The notes under the pieces are model-generated. The model had not been told where the DNA came from. It made no database searches and saw nothing but the letters and a program-made list of their open reading frames with translations. Source: an uncultured Woeseiaceae bacterium (GTDB lineage Bacteria > Pseudomonadota > Gammaproteobacteria > Steroidobacterales > Woeseiaceae). Taken from it: DNA of 48,086 nt. The position numbers and the translations under genes were made by a program. Position 1 is the first letter of the stretch. Each line of letters starts with the position of its first letter. Where the stretch lies: positions 1 through 48,086 of the forward strand of contig CAJQPL010000008.1 of assembly GCA_905480215.1 (NCBI GenBank), given 5' to 3'. This document shows positions 15,467-23,838 of this stretch, piece by piece.

Positions 15467-17473
15467 TTACCCGCTAATCGCCTGATCGCCCACCGCTAAT
15501 GCAGCAGATGCAGCGGCGGTGTCGGCGTTGGTCGTTGTTCGCGCCAGACTGCTCGCTTGCATCATTTCAGCTGGCAAGGTGAAGCCTTCAACTGTTTTTC
15601 TGAGTTGCGTTGCCAGTTCTGACAACTTGGATATCGACGCCGCCGTTGCAGTCGTCGCCTGACCTGTCTGTTCGCCAATTTCCCGCAATCTCGTTGTCCG
15701 TCGAGTTACATCAGCAGCGGATCCGGCCTGCTGACGTGCGGAGCTGGAGATATTCTGTACCAGGCTCGCAATCTGATTGGAGACTTGCTCAATCTCGTCG
15801 AGCGCTGCGCCGGCGTTTTCGGCAAGCAAGGCTCCACCCACCACATCGGTGGTACTGCGTTCCATCGAAACGACCGCCTCGTTCGTATCTGACTGGATAG
15901 TTCTAACCAGAACCTCAATCTGCTTAGTCGCGTTTGTCGAGCGTTCAGCAAGTCGCTGTACCTCGTCGGCGACGACCGCGAAACCGCGGCCCGCTTCGCC
16001 AGCCATCGACGCCTGGATAGATGCGTTGAGCGCCAGAATATTGGTTTGCTCGGCGATGTCATTGATGAGCTCGACAATATTGCCAATTTCCTGTGAGCTT
16101 TCGCCGAGTCGCTTGATGCGCTTCGACGTATCCTGGATGGTTTCGCGAATCGCATTCATGCCATCAATCGTTCTGCGCACAGCTTCACCACCTTTGTGCG
16201 CAACCTCAACTGAGTGGCGCGCCACATCGGACGAACGCTCGGCGTTACCCGATACTTCTTCGATCGAGGCGGCCATCGAAACAATTGACTCAGTTGCTGC
16301 GTTAATTTCTTTGCCTTGGTTATCCGCCGCCTTGGCAAGATGCGCCGCCGTGTTTTCTGTTTGTTTGGTTGCCATATCGACCAACATGGCCGTGTTGTTC
16401 ACCGTCGCGACCAGCTTGCGCAACTCTTCAATCGCATAGTTAAATGAATCTGCAATGGTGCCGGTAATGTCTTGCGTCACGGTCGCCTCAACCGTCAAGT
16501 CGCCGTCTGCCAGGCTGCCCATTTCATCGAGCAAGCGAAGAATAGCTTGCTGGTTTCTGTCGTTCTGATCGGCCTGCTCTTGCGCAACACGTTCAAAAAC
16601 AGAATTTTTGGTGTGCAGCGCCAATAGAGAAAGCACTAATAGCAATGCAATAACGAGCATTGCAACGGGTATTAAGGAACTACGCAGGAAACCTGGCAGT
16701 GGCGAACTGCCACTGGTGGCGAACGCTGAATTCAGCAGAGTATCCGCGCTGGCGGCGAGCGCTGTTCTGGATTCAGCCAGAGCGCCAACTATCGAAATGT
16801 TGGCCAGCAATCCGCTCGATTGTTGCTCCATGCTCGTGAGACTACTCAAGATCGGAACTAGCGCAGCCGCGCGTCCTGCCTCATCCAAAGGTCGCACATC
16901 CAGATCGCTGCGCGAGCCCTCCAGCGCGTTCGCAACATTTCTTAGAAAGCCGATATCTTCGGCGATCGCGCTAGCGGCATTCTCGCCACCGGCAGGTAAA
17001 GACAATACTGTCTCTCGAATTCGGTTCGCGCGTTGTTGAAACTCCTGCATGATCGCCGTCGCTCCAGAGAGATTCAGCAGTTCATCGGACAACTCGACCA
17101 TTGCAGCAGCATCTATTTGCAAACGCGTCGCAGCGGCGGTCAGTGTTTCGATTTCTTTGCGCTTGGCAAGAATGGCCACTGCCTGTGATTCCAGTTTTTG
17201 CCAGTCGGCCGCGCGACCGGGCGCATCGCCGTTGCGCCGCAATGACGCAACCTCTTTGACGCTGCTATCCAGTGCGTCGAACGCGCCACTCGCTCCGCCC
17301 ATTGCGCTCTCAGCCTGAGAGGGAATCAGCTGTGACAATGCCGCAAGTTTCGGTGCAGAAGGACTGGCACCACCGGCTTGAAAGAAGACTAGAACCGCCG
17401 CACAGACAAGCAACAACGCGGCAGCTGCCGCAAGTGCTTTGAATGTGGCTGAATTGTCGATATTACTGGCCAT
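15467..17473 (-). CDS. pilJ: Type IV pilus methyl-accepting chemoreceptor PilJ
   Basis: This 668-residue inner-membrane receptor feeds the Chp kinase. It has a first transmembrane helix at about 13-33, a periplasmic helical part carrying PilJ-type sensor sequence (about 40-260), and a second helix at about 266-286. A HAMP region follows at ~305-357, then a long cytoplasmic coiled coil with the conserved signalling tip DIAEQTNILALNASIQAS and AGEAGRGFAVVADEV (about 472-505). PilJ binds pilin in Pseudomonas and senses surface contact. I see no C-terminal CheR-binding pentapeptide, and the operon has no pilK methyltransferase gene. It is ten bases downstream of pilI and 25 upstream of chpA. Confidence 0.95.
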   Translation of the reverse strand: MASNIDNSATFKALAAAAALLLVCAAVLVFFQAGGASPSAPKLAALSQLIPSQAESAMGGASGAFDALDSSVKEVASLRRNGDAPGRAADWQKLESQAVAILAKRKEIETLTAAATRLQIDAAAMVELSDELLNLSGATAIMQEFQQRANRIRETVLSLPAGGENAASAIAEDIGFLRNVANALEGSRSDLDVRPLDEAGRAAALVPILSSLTSMEQQSSGLLANISIVGALAESRTALAASADTLLNSAFATSGSSPLPGFLRSSLIPVAMLVIALLLVLSLLALHTKNSVFERVAQEQADQNDRNQQAILRLLDEMGSLADGDLTVEATVTQDITGTIADSFNYAIEELRKLVATVNNTAMLVDMATKQTENTAAHLAKAADNQGKEINAATESIVSMAASIEEVSGNAERSSDVARHSVEVAHKGGEAVRRTIDGMNAIRETIQDTSKRIKRLGESSQEIGNIVELINDIAEQTNILALNASIQASMAGEAGRGFAVVADEVQRLAERSTNATKQIEVLVRTIQSDTNEAVVSMERSTTDVVGGALLAENAGAALDEIEQVSNQIASLVQNISSSARQQAGSAADVTRRTTRLREIGEQTGQATTATAASISKLSELATQLRKTVEGFTLPAEMMQASSLARTTTNADTAAASAALAVGDQAISG

Positions 17474-17482
17474 GACTCACCT

Positions 17483-18046
17483 TCATTCCGCAGCTGCCTG
17501 CAGAAAAACATTACTTTCGACTAGATCGAACAAATTGAAAATCGGCCAGGATTCCTCACCACGTTGGTAAACCCCGGACAGAAAACGATCGCAGCGCACG
17601 ATGGTTTCTTGCGCTTCATTTGCAAATTCGTGATCCATGAAACGCCGGAAACCAAGAACCTCGTCGACGACGAGTCCGGCCGGCACTTCACGGTGATTAA
17701 CTGATATAACTCGCGTGTTACGACGCAAGGTTGTTCGCCCACTTCCGAGCATGAGCTTGAGATCAACCAATGGCAACAATTGGCCACGCAGATTGGCGAT
17801 ACCCAGCAACCAGCGCGATGCACCGGGTACCCGTGTAATTGACTCTGGCAGCATCAAAACTTCGCGAACCTGCTCGCGACTGGCGACGAATTGCTCTTCA
17901 CCAATTCGAAACCCTACGCCGACCCACTCGGACGGCGACGAACCGACGCCCTGCCCAGAAAGCGCGGCGCGGCTGCGGTTTTCCATTTCCTGCAACAACT
18001 CAAACGGTTGCTCTAGCAGCGCTGCAAGATCTCCCGGACTTCCCAT
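17483..18046 (-). CDS. pilI: CheW-like adaptor PilI
   Basis: This 187-residue CheW-family adaptor couples PilJ to ChpA. After about 40 N-terminal residues, the CheW fold is clear: VGFRIGEEQFVASREQV, then GIANLRGQLLPLVDL (the typical N-x-R-G-x-x-x-P-V motif), and GLVVDEVLGFRRF. It starts directly after the pilH stop codon (TGA then ATG), so translation is likely coupled. Order and length match pilI of Pseudomonas. Confidence 0.94.
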   Translation of the reverse strand: MGSPGDLAALLEQPFELLQEMENRSRAALSGQGVGSSPSEWVGVGFRIGEEQFVASREQVREVLMLPESITRVPGASRWLLGIANLRGQLLPLVDLKLMLGSGRTTLRRNTRVISVNHREVPAGLVVDEVLGFRRFMDHEFANEAQETIVRCDRFLSGVYQRGEESWPIFNLFDLVESNVFLQAAAE

Positions 18047-18412
18047 TCAGGCAGCCATTACCGCGTTGATCATTGCAACAAGATCGTTATCGACTATCGG
18101 CTTAACCAAATATTCTACGGCACCCTGTCGCATGCCCCAGATCTTATCTGTTTCCTGATCTTTGCTTGTTATGATGATGACCGGGATCGCAGCGGTCGCT
18201 GGATCTTTGGTTAACTTTCGAGTTGCCTGAAAACCGTTCATGCCGGGCATTACGACGTCCATCAATATGCAATCGGGCCGCGCTGTTCTTGCCACGCTCA
18301 CGCCTTCCTCACCACTGTCGGCAACAAGCGTGTCGAAGCCCGCTTTCTCGAGCATGGTTTGAAACAAATGCAACTCAGTTGGCGAGTCATCGATGATGAG
18401 TACGACAGCCAT
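18047..18412 (-). CDS. pilH: Response regulator PilH
   Basis: This 121-residue stand-alone receiver domain has acidic residues D8-D9, phospho-acceptor D52 in LMDVVMPG and conserved K104 in LVKP. There is no output domain. In Pseudomonas, PilH acts with PilG downstream of ChpA to balance pilus retraction and cAMP signalling. The gap to pilG is ten bases and to pilI zero. The assignment as PilH rather than PilG is from gene order and similarity of the MPGMNGFQATRKL stretch. Confidence 0.94.
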   Translation of the reverse strand: MAVVLIIDDSPTELHLFQTMLEKAGFDTLVADSGEEGVSVARTARPDCILMDVVMPGMNGFQATRKLTKDPATAAIPVIIITSKDQETDKIWGMRQGAVEYLVKPIVDNDLVAMINAVMAA

Positions 18413-18422
18413 CTAATCGTCC

Positions 18423-18815
18423 TTAGTGAATCTGGTTAGAAATCGCGCCAAGCAGTTCATCTTTGGTGAACGGTTTGGTGAGATATTGTTCGGAGCCAAC
18501 AATGCGCCCGCGAGCACGGTCAAACAGGCCATCCTTACTCGACAGCATGATGACAGGCGTTTCTTTGAAAACCTTGTTGTGTTTGATCAATGAGCAGGTT
18601 TCATAACCATCCAGGCGCGGCATCATGATGTCGACAAAAATCAAATCGGGCTGGTGATCGGCGATTTTAGACAACGCATCGAAACCGTCGATCGCCGTAA
18701 ATACCTGACAGCCCTCTTTCGACAAAAGGGTTTCGGCTGTCCTGCGGATGGTTTTGCTGTCGTCCACGACGAGTATTTTTAGCCCGTTCAGGCTTCGGGA
18801 TGCGTTAGCAGACAC
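18423..18815 (-). CDS. pilG: Response regulator PilG
   Basis: This 130-residue receiver domain has a short N-terminal tail. It has D18-D19, phospho-acceptor D62 in VDIMMPRLDGYE, and K114 in YLTKPF. PilG is the response regulator that promotes pilus extension and, in Pseudomonas, cAMP synthesis through FimL/FimV. It is the first gene of the operon. The start is a GTG at 18813-18815 with GGGGA a few bases upstream. It is divergent from gshB across about 160 bases, which must hold both promoters; I could not identify either with confidence. Confidence 0.95.
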   Translation of the reverse strand: MSANASRSLNGLKILVVDDSKTIRRTAETLLSKEGCQVFTAIDGFDALSKIADHQPDLIFVDIMMPRLDGYETCSLIKHNKVFKETPVIMLSSKDGLFDRARGRIVGSEQYLTKPFTKDELLGAISNQIH

Positions 18816-18974
18816 CGGTTTTCCCCAGATTGAAATGCGATTTTTACCATATTGACATAAGTCCCGCTACGACGCCCACCGCAATACACAAAATGCCGAG
18901 TTTTCCGCTGCTTAAGGATGTTTTCAAGGTATAGTTGCCCGCCTCGATCTAAATCGCCGCAAGTTCCGGAAAAC

Positions 18975-19931
18975 ATGGCTAAAAAAGCACTAAAACTCGG
19001 CATCGTAATGGACTCAATCGGGTCAATAACAACGAAGAAGGACTCGTCCTTCGCAATGCTGTTGGAAGCCCAGCGGCGCGGCGCGGAAATTCACTATTTC
19101 GAGCAAAGCGACCTCAGCATGTTATCCGGCACGGCGAGTGGGCACTCAACTAGGCTCACAGTTCAGGATGATCCCGATGACTGGTTCCAGTTTGGCCAGC
19201 AGACAAAGATTGAACTCGGCGAGCTTGACGTGATCCTGATGCGCAAAGATCCGCCATTTGATATGGAGTTTGTCTACACCACGTATATTCTGGATAGGGC
19301 CAAGTTGGCAGGTGCCCTGGTCGTGAACGCACCACAAGCGCTGCGTGATATGAACGAGAAGGCCTATACAGCGTGGTTCCCGGAGTGCACGCCTTTAACT
19401 CTGGTAACGCGATCGATGCCGGAAATTAAAGCATTTCTCGAAGAACACGATCGCATCGTTGTGAAACCGCTCGATGGCATGGGTGGCCGTTCGGTATTTG
19501 TTATCAAGAAGGACGACAGCAACGCCAACGTCATTCTCGAAACATTGACGGACTACGGCCAGCGCTTCGCGATAGCGCAAGTTTACATCCCGGAAATCAC
19601 ACTCGGCGACAAGCGGATCTTGCTGATTGACGGCGTTGCCGTTCCCTACGCCTTGGCGCGTATCCCGACCGGCGGTGACAACCGCGGCAATATCGTTGCG
19701 GGGGCTATCACCAAAGCTCAGGCGCTTTCCGACGCCGATCGAAGTATCTGTGAACAAGTGGGGCCGATGTTGCGCGACCAGGGCATAGTGTTCGCGGGCA
19801 TCGACGTTATTGGCGACTACCTGACCGAAGTGAACGTCACCAGTCCTACCGGCATTCGCGAACTGGACAAGGCATTTGACCTGAACATCGCTGGACTCCT
19901 GTTTGATGCCATCGAAAGAAAACTATCCTGA
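18975..19931 (+). CDS. gshB: Glutathione synthetase
   Basis: GshB joins gamma-glutamylcysteine and glycine with ATP, the second step of glutathione synthesis in the cytoplasm. It is an ATP-grasp enzyme of 318 residues. The start MAKKALKLGIVMDSIGSI is the usual N-terminus, with GGA upstream of the ATG at 18975; an extension to 18918 is open but adds an unrelated 19 residues. VVKPLDGMGGRSVF is the ATP-grasp loop, and EVNVTSPTGIREL is the C-terminal metal- and product-binding motif. Its place beside pilG is conserved in pseudomonads. Confidence 0.96.
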   Translation: MAKKALKLGIVMDSIGSITTKKDSSFAMLLEAQRRGAEIHYFEQSDLSMLSGTASGHSTRLTVQDDPDDWFQFGQQTKIELGELDVILMRKDPPFDMEFVYTTYILDRAKLAGALVVNAPQALRDMNEKAYTAWFPECTPLTLVTRSMPEIKAFLEEHDRIVVKPLDGMGGRSVFVIKKDDSNANVILETLTDYGQRFAIAQVYIPEITLGDKRILLIDGVAVPYALARIPTGGDNRGNIVAGAITKAQALSDADRSICEQVGPMLRDQGIVFAGIDVIGDYLTEVNVTSPTGIRELDKAFDLNIAGLLFDAIERKLS

Positions 19932-19938
19932 GAGCGAG

Positions 19939-19968
19939 TTTCTTGCCTACTAGTTTCCTGCTTACCAG
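19939..19968. repeat. Imperfect 15-base direct repeat after gshB
   Basis: Two adjacent 15-base copies, TTTCTTGCCTACTAG and TTTCCTGCTTACCAG, match at 12 of 15 positions. They lie in the 80-base gap between gshB and the TonB gene. They may be chance or an old duplication; no function is evident. Confidence 0.4.
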
Positions 19969-20011
19969 GCCCTTGTTTATGTGAGTAAATAAGTGGATTA
20001 TTCGCGCGAAT

Positions 20012-20923
20012 ATGGCCAACGTTGCCCTGCAAACCGATCCCCTCGACGAACTGCGACTCGTCGCTCCAGCCGTCCCCGACCGGCTGCCTGCAATGCTATT
20101 CCTGGCTGCGCTGGTTCACGGCATCCTGATTATTGGAATCACCTTTAATCCGGAGCTGGCTAATGAGTTTGCGGGGGCCATCTCTTTGGACGTCACCATT
20201 GTTGCCAACCCCGACCAGCAAATAGACAGACCCGACGAAGCCGCATACCTGGCCCAGGCAAGCCAGCAGGGCGGTGGCAATACAACTGAACAAGTCAGGC
20301 CTACGGCGCCGCTGCAAAGTGCTATGCCGGTCGACAACGACGGGCAGGAAGACGGCACTGCAGTACTCGATGCTGCAGCGCACGCAAGAAGCGCAGATGA
20401 AGTGCTCGCCACTGACAACACGTCTGATCGCCTGGTGGAGATTGCCCCGCGTACAGATCCGAAACAGGAAACCAGTACCGCTATCGCAATGGAGGCCGGC
20501 AATGAAGTGACACTGCCGTTGCCGCAGGAAGAAGACGCTACGATGCTGATTCGCGATGAGGAGCCGCGGCAATTGTTGATTAGTGCCGATACCAGAGAGT
20601 CCGCGGCCGCCGCTTACCTCGACAATTGGAAGCGTCGCATCGAGGCCGTTGGCGCAGACTATTTACCGCAGCTAAACAACGTCGGCAGTATTTCCGGCAG
20701 CCCTACGCTGCTGGTCACAATCTCCTCGAACGGCGAACTGCTTGATGCTGTCGTCAGTCGCACTAGCGGCTCAACCATTCTCGATCTCGCCTCTAAAGAT
20801 ATTATTCAGCGCGCGTCGCCCTTCAATGAGTTTTCTGAGGAGATGCTCGTCGAGTTCGATTCGGTCGCGTTTGAGTACAAGTTTCTGTTCACAGAACAAC
20901 TGCTGTCTGGCAGTAGCGAATAG
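20012..20923 (+). CDS. TonB-family energy transducer (TonB3-like)
   Basis: This 303-residue inner-membrane protein has one transmembrane helix near residues 27-44, a long acidic periplasmic stretch (about 60-195), and a C-terminal TonB domain (about 210-295; YLDNWKRRIEAVG, then LLVTISSNGELLDAVV). The linker is rich in Glu, Asp, Gln and Ala and lacks the Pro-Lys/Glu repeats of classical TonB. Its position between gshB and yqgE matches tonB3 of P. aeruginosa, which is reported to be needed for normal twitching motility. A pilus-related role is therefore more likely than iron uptake. No exbB or exbD is in the window. Confidence 0.87.
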   Translation: MANVALQTDPLDELRLVAPAVPDRLPAMLFLAALVHGILIIGITFNPELANEFAGAISLDVTIVANPDQQIDRPDEAAYLAQASQQGGGNTTEQVRPTAPLQSAMPVDNDGQEDGTAVLDAAAHARSADEVLATDNTSDRLVEIAPRTDPKQETSTAIAMEAGNEVTLPLPQEEDATMLIRDEEPRQLLISADTRESAAAAYLDNWKRRIEAVGADYLPQLNNVGSISGSPTLLVTISSNGELLDAVVSRTSGSTILDLASKDIIQRASPFNEFSEEMLVEFDSVAFEYKFLFTEQLLSGSSE

Positions 20924-20965
20924 GCGTCGCTTGTACCGCAGCACGTCTGCGCGGATACTAGTGGC

Positions 20966-21529
20966 ATGAGTTCAGACAGCTCGCTTATAAATCAACTGCT
21001 TATCGCTATGCCCGGTATGCAGGACCCGAATTTCAGCACTACCGTTACGCTTATTTGTGAGCATAACGACGATGGCGCGCTTGGCATCATCATCAATCGC
21101 CCACTTGACCTAAAGCTATCCGGCCTCTTCGACCAGTTGTCCGTTGCGGACGCAGATCCAGTGGTGGCGGCAGCTCCCGTGGTATCTGGCGGCCCGGTAG
21201 GCACGGAGCGTGGGTTCGTTCTGCATGACTTCGAACATAGTTATGAGAATACGCTGGCGGTTTCGGACGATATTCAGTTGACCTTATCTCGGGATGTCAT
21301 TGATTCCATGGCGAGCGGCGATGGGCCGAGAAAATCTCTGGTCGCCGTTGGTTACGCAGGCTGGGAAGCAGGGCAACTCGAAGAAGAAATGCTGGCAAAT
21401 GCCTGGTTGAATGTCGATGCAACACCGGAGCTGGTATTTGATACCCCGTTTGCTGATCGCTGGGATTCAGCTGCCCGATTGCTCGGCGTTGATATCGCCA
21501 GCATCTCGCCGGACGCCGGTCACGCCTGA
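20966..21529 (+). CDS. yqgE: YqgE/AlgH family protein (UPF0301)
   Basis: This 187-residue protein of the conserved YqgE/AlgH family has the typical start (LINQLLIAMPGMQDPNFSTTVTLICEH), the GALGIIINRP motif, and VSGGPVGTERGFVLH. The biochemical function is unknown; AlgH was originally linked to alginate regulation in Pseudomonas. It is directly followed by ruvX (TGA then ATG), an arrangement found in many Gammaproteobacteria. Confidence 0.95.
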   Translation: MSSDSSLINQLLIAMPGMQDPNFSTTVTLICEHNDDGALGIIINRPLDLKLSGLFDQLSVADADPVVAAAPVVSGGPVGTERGFVLHDFEHSYENTLAVSDDIQLTLSRDVIDSMASGDGPRKSLVAVGYAGWEAGQLEEEMLANAWLNVDATPELVFDTPFADRWDSAARLLGVDIASISPDAGHA

Positions 21530-21955
21530 ATGGCCCAAGCAAGAACGATTCTTGCCTTCGATTTCGGGCTGCGCCGTATTGGCATCGCTATTGGCCAGGA
21601 CATAACGGGATCAGCCAGTCCGCTTGGCGTTGTCGCAAACCGGGTCGATGGCGTAGATCACGACGCTATCCGCACGCTTATCGAAGAGTGGCGCCCTACT
21701 GGCATCGTAGTGGGAATGCCATCACATGCTGACGGCACACGCAGCGACTTAGCCGATTCGATCGATGCATTTATCATTGAACTGGGCCGCTACGGATTGA
21801 ATATCGACACGGTGGATGAGCGCCATACTTCAACCGAAGCTGAGAGCGCACTGAAAAAGGCCCGTGCCGCTGGCACGCGCGGACGCATATCCAAAGAGAT
21901 GATTGACAGCGCAGCAGCGGTATTTATCGCTGAAAGATACCTCTCATCTGGGTAG
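21530..21955 (+). CDS. ruvX: Putative pre-16S rRNA nuclease / Holliday junction resolvase-like protein YqgF (RuvX)
   Basis: This 141-residue RNase H-fold protein has the N-terminal catalytic strand LAFDFGLRRIGIAIG (first Asp), a central VGMPSHADG loop, and the late acidic motif DERHTSTEAES. YqgF in E. coli processes the 5' end of pre-16S rRNA; the older name RuvX refers to resemblance to RuvC. It starts on the base after the yqgE stop and is 11 bases ahead of pyrB, so the three are likely one transcript. Confidence 0.95.
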   Translation: MAQARTILAFDFGLRRIGIAIGQDITGSASPLGVVANRVDGVDHDAIRTLIEEWRPTGIVVGMPSHADGTRSDLADSIDAFIIELGRYGLNIDTVDERHTSTEAESALKKARAAGTRGRISKEMIDSAAAVFIAERYLSSG

Positions 21956-21966
21956 AATGCCCCGCG

Positions 21967-22941
21967 ATGGAGCCAGATGACACCACATTACAATTCGACA
22001 GCAACGGCCGGCTGCGCCATCTATTGTCCTTGAAGGGATTGAGTTCGACGTTGCTAAGCAAATTAATGGACGACGCCGAGAATTATGTATCCATCCCCGG
22101 GGTTTTACCGACTAGGAGCAACTCGCTCGCAGGACGGACCATCGGCAACCTGTTCTTCGAACCCAGTACACGGACACGTGCTTCTTTTGACCTCGCCGGG
22201 CGACGACTCGGTGCCGACGTCCTGAATCTCGATGTCAATACGTCCTCGCGCAAGAAGGGCGAAAGTATCCTCGACACGATCTACACCCTGCAAGCCATGC
22301 AGGTCGACATCATGGTGGTACGCGACGCCAGCGGCGGTGTCCCGGCCTACATCGCTCGCAACGTTCAAGACCACGTCAGTATCCTGAACGCCGGCGAGTC
22401 CGATGTTTCCCATCCAACGCAAGGTTTGCTCGACCTGCTGACTATCCGGCAACACAATGCCGACTTCAAAAACCTGGCGGTCGCTATCGTCGGCGATATC
22501 CAGCATTCGCGAGTCGCGATGTCTGTCTCAGAAGGCCTGCAGACATTAGGCGTTGGCGAACTACGGCTGATATCGCCACCCGCATTAGCTCCGGACGCAA
22601 ATCGATTTCCCGGCGCACAAATTATTGACAACATCGCTGCTGGGCTCAAAGACGCCGATGTCGTAATGGCACTTAGAATTCAGCGCGAACGCATGGGCAA
22701 TCTCGAAGGTATACCTGGCATCGACGAGTACTTCACGAACTACGGCGTAAGCCATGAAAATATGAAGCACGCCAAGCCTGATGCAATCGTGATGCACCCC
22801 GGGCCGATGAATCGTGGCATCGAAATCGAGGGAACGCTCGCAGACGGTCCGCGATCGGTTATTACCAAGCAAGTCACCAACGGTGTTGCCGTTCGTATGG
22901 CCGTTTTAAATCGCATCGGCAAAATGATGAGCGGGCGTTGA
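21967..22941 (+). CDS. pyrB: Aspartate carbamoyltransferase catalytic subunit
   Basis: PyrB condenses carbamoyl phosphate with aspartate in pyrimidine synthesis. At 324 residues it has the carbamoyl-phosphate loop FFEPSTRTRASF (about 63-74), the HPTQGLLDLLTI motif, and the C-terminal MHPGPMNRGIEI loop. The length and N-terminus match the Pseudomonas-type enzyme, which normally forms a dodecamer with an inactive PyrC' protein encoded next to it. Here neither pyrR upstream nor pyrC' downstream is present; the next gene, overlapping by four bases, is a PyrK-like protein. Confidence 0.96.
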   Translation: MEPDDTTLQFDSNGRLRHLLSLKGLSSTLLSKLMDDAENYVSIPGVLPTRSNSLAGRTIGNLFFEPSTRTRASFDLAGRRLGADVLNLDVNTSSRKKGESILDTIYTLQAMQVDIMVVRDASGGVPAYIARNVQDHVSILNAGESDVSHPTQGLLDLLTIRQHNADFKNLAVAIVGDIQHSRVAMSVSEGLQTLGVGELRLISPPALAPDANRFPGAQIIDNIAAGLKDADVVMALRIQRERMGNLEGIPGIDEYFTNYGVSHENMKHAKPDAIVMHPGPMNRGIEIEGTLADGPRSVITKQVTNGVAVRMAVLNRIGKMMSGR

Positions 22942-23828
22942 ATAGCGCCGCGCAGGCGCATGCACAACGAAATCGGGGCACCATTTTTGTTGAAAATGGT
23001 GAGCTCATCAGTGTTGAAGAATTTCCGGGCAAGCAGTTCATCATGCGAGTTCGTGCGCCTAAATGCGCGGCCGCTGCCAAGCCCGGTAGTTTTGTTCATC
23101 TCACATGCGACGACAGACTCCTAATGCGCAGGCCACTGTCAATCATGCGCGTGGAAGATGACTGCATAGAGATTTTGTACAAGATTGTCGGCAATGGTTT
23201 GCGTTGGCTGTCAGCGAAACAGCCTGGTCAGACTATTAGCGTCCTGGGACCTATCGGGCAAGCATTTAAGCCCTCATCGGAGCGCCCCAATACGCTGCTC
23301 ATCGGTGGCGGCGTTGGCATTCCGCCAATGGTATTCCTTGCCGATTCCCTGCGACAAGACACCACTAGTTGGAATCCATTGGCCATACTCGGTTCGGAGT
23401 TGCCGTTCCCGTTTGCCGAGCGCGCATCAGATATTGCAGCGCCTTGGGTAGATGACCAGATCTGCGCAACGATGCCATTGTTGGAAGATTGGGGAATCGC
23501 CTGTCGGCTGGCGACACTCTCTGGATTCGATGGCTGTTTCAACGGCTACGTGACAGATCTTGCCGACTTATGGCTTTCAAGCCTGAGCAATGACGAGTTG
23601 CAGAAAACAGAGCTGTTCTCATGCGGACCGACGCCAATGCTAAAGGCAGTTGCAGCATTAGCGGACAAATACAATTTACCGTGTCAGGTATCGCTGGAAG
23701 AATTCATGGCTTGCGCCGTGGGTGGTTGTGCGGGATGCGCGGTTCGTATTCGCACACCCGACGGTGATGCGATGCAGCGCGTTTGCGTCGATGGTCCCGT
23801 CTTCGATGCAGCTAGCGTCGTCTGGTAA
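22938..23828 (+). CDS. PyrK-like dihydroorotate dehydrogenase electron-transfer subunit (FAD/2Fe-2S)
   Basis: This 296-residue flavoprotein belongs to the ferredoxin-NADP reductase/PyrK family. The FAD-binding RRPLSIMR lies at about 64-71, the NAD-binding GGGVGIPP at 123-130, a CGPTPML at 229-235, and the 2Fe-2S ligands are C259, C264, C267 and C283 in the C-terminal MACAVGGCAGCAVR region. All four cysteines are present. PyrK transfers electrons between class 1B PyrD and NAD+. The start is a TTG whose TG is shared with the pyrB stop (TTGA), so translation is coupled. It is an unusual partner for pyrB in a gammaproteobacterium, and no pyrD is in the window. Confidence 0.87.
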   Translation: MNSAAQAHAQRNRGTIFVENGELISVEEFPGKQFIMRVRAPKCAAAAKPGSFVHLTCDDRLLMRRPLSIMRVEDDCIEILYKIVGNGLRWLSAKQPGQTISVLGPIGQAFKPSSERPNTLLIGGGVGIPPMVFLADSLRQDTTSWNPLAILGSELPFPFAERASDIAAPWVDDQICATMPLLEDWGIACRLATLSGFDGCFNGYVTDLADLWLSSLSNDELQKTELFSCGPTPMLKAVAALADKYNLPCQVSLEEFMACAVGGCAGCAVRIRTPDGDAMQRVCVDGPVFDAASVVW

Positions 23829-23838
23829 AGATCAAGCG

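Noticed and set aside
18853..18858. TTGACA between pilG and gshB as a -35
   Set aside because: No acceptable -10 lies 16-18 bases downstream on the plus strand.
18918..18974. Extended start for gshB
   Set aside because: The added residues are not family-like, while MAKKALKLGIVMDSIGSI is the normal GshB start.
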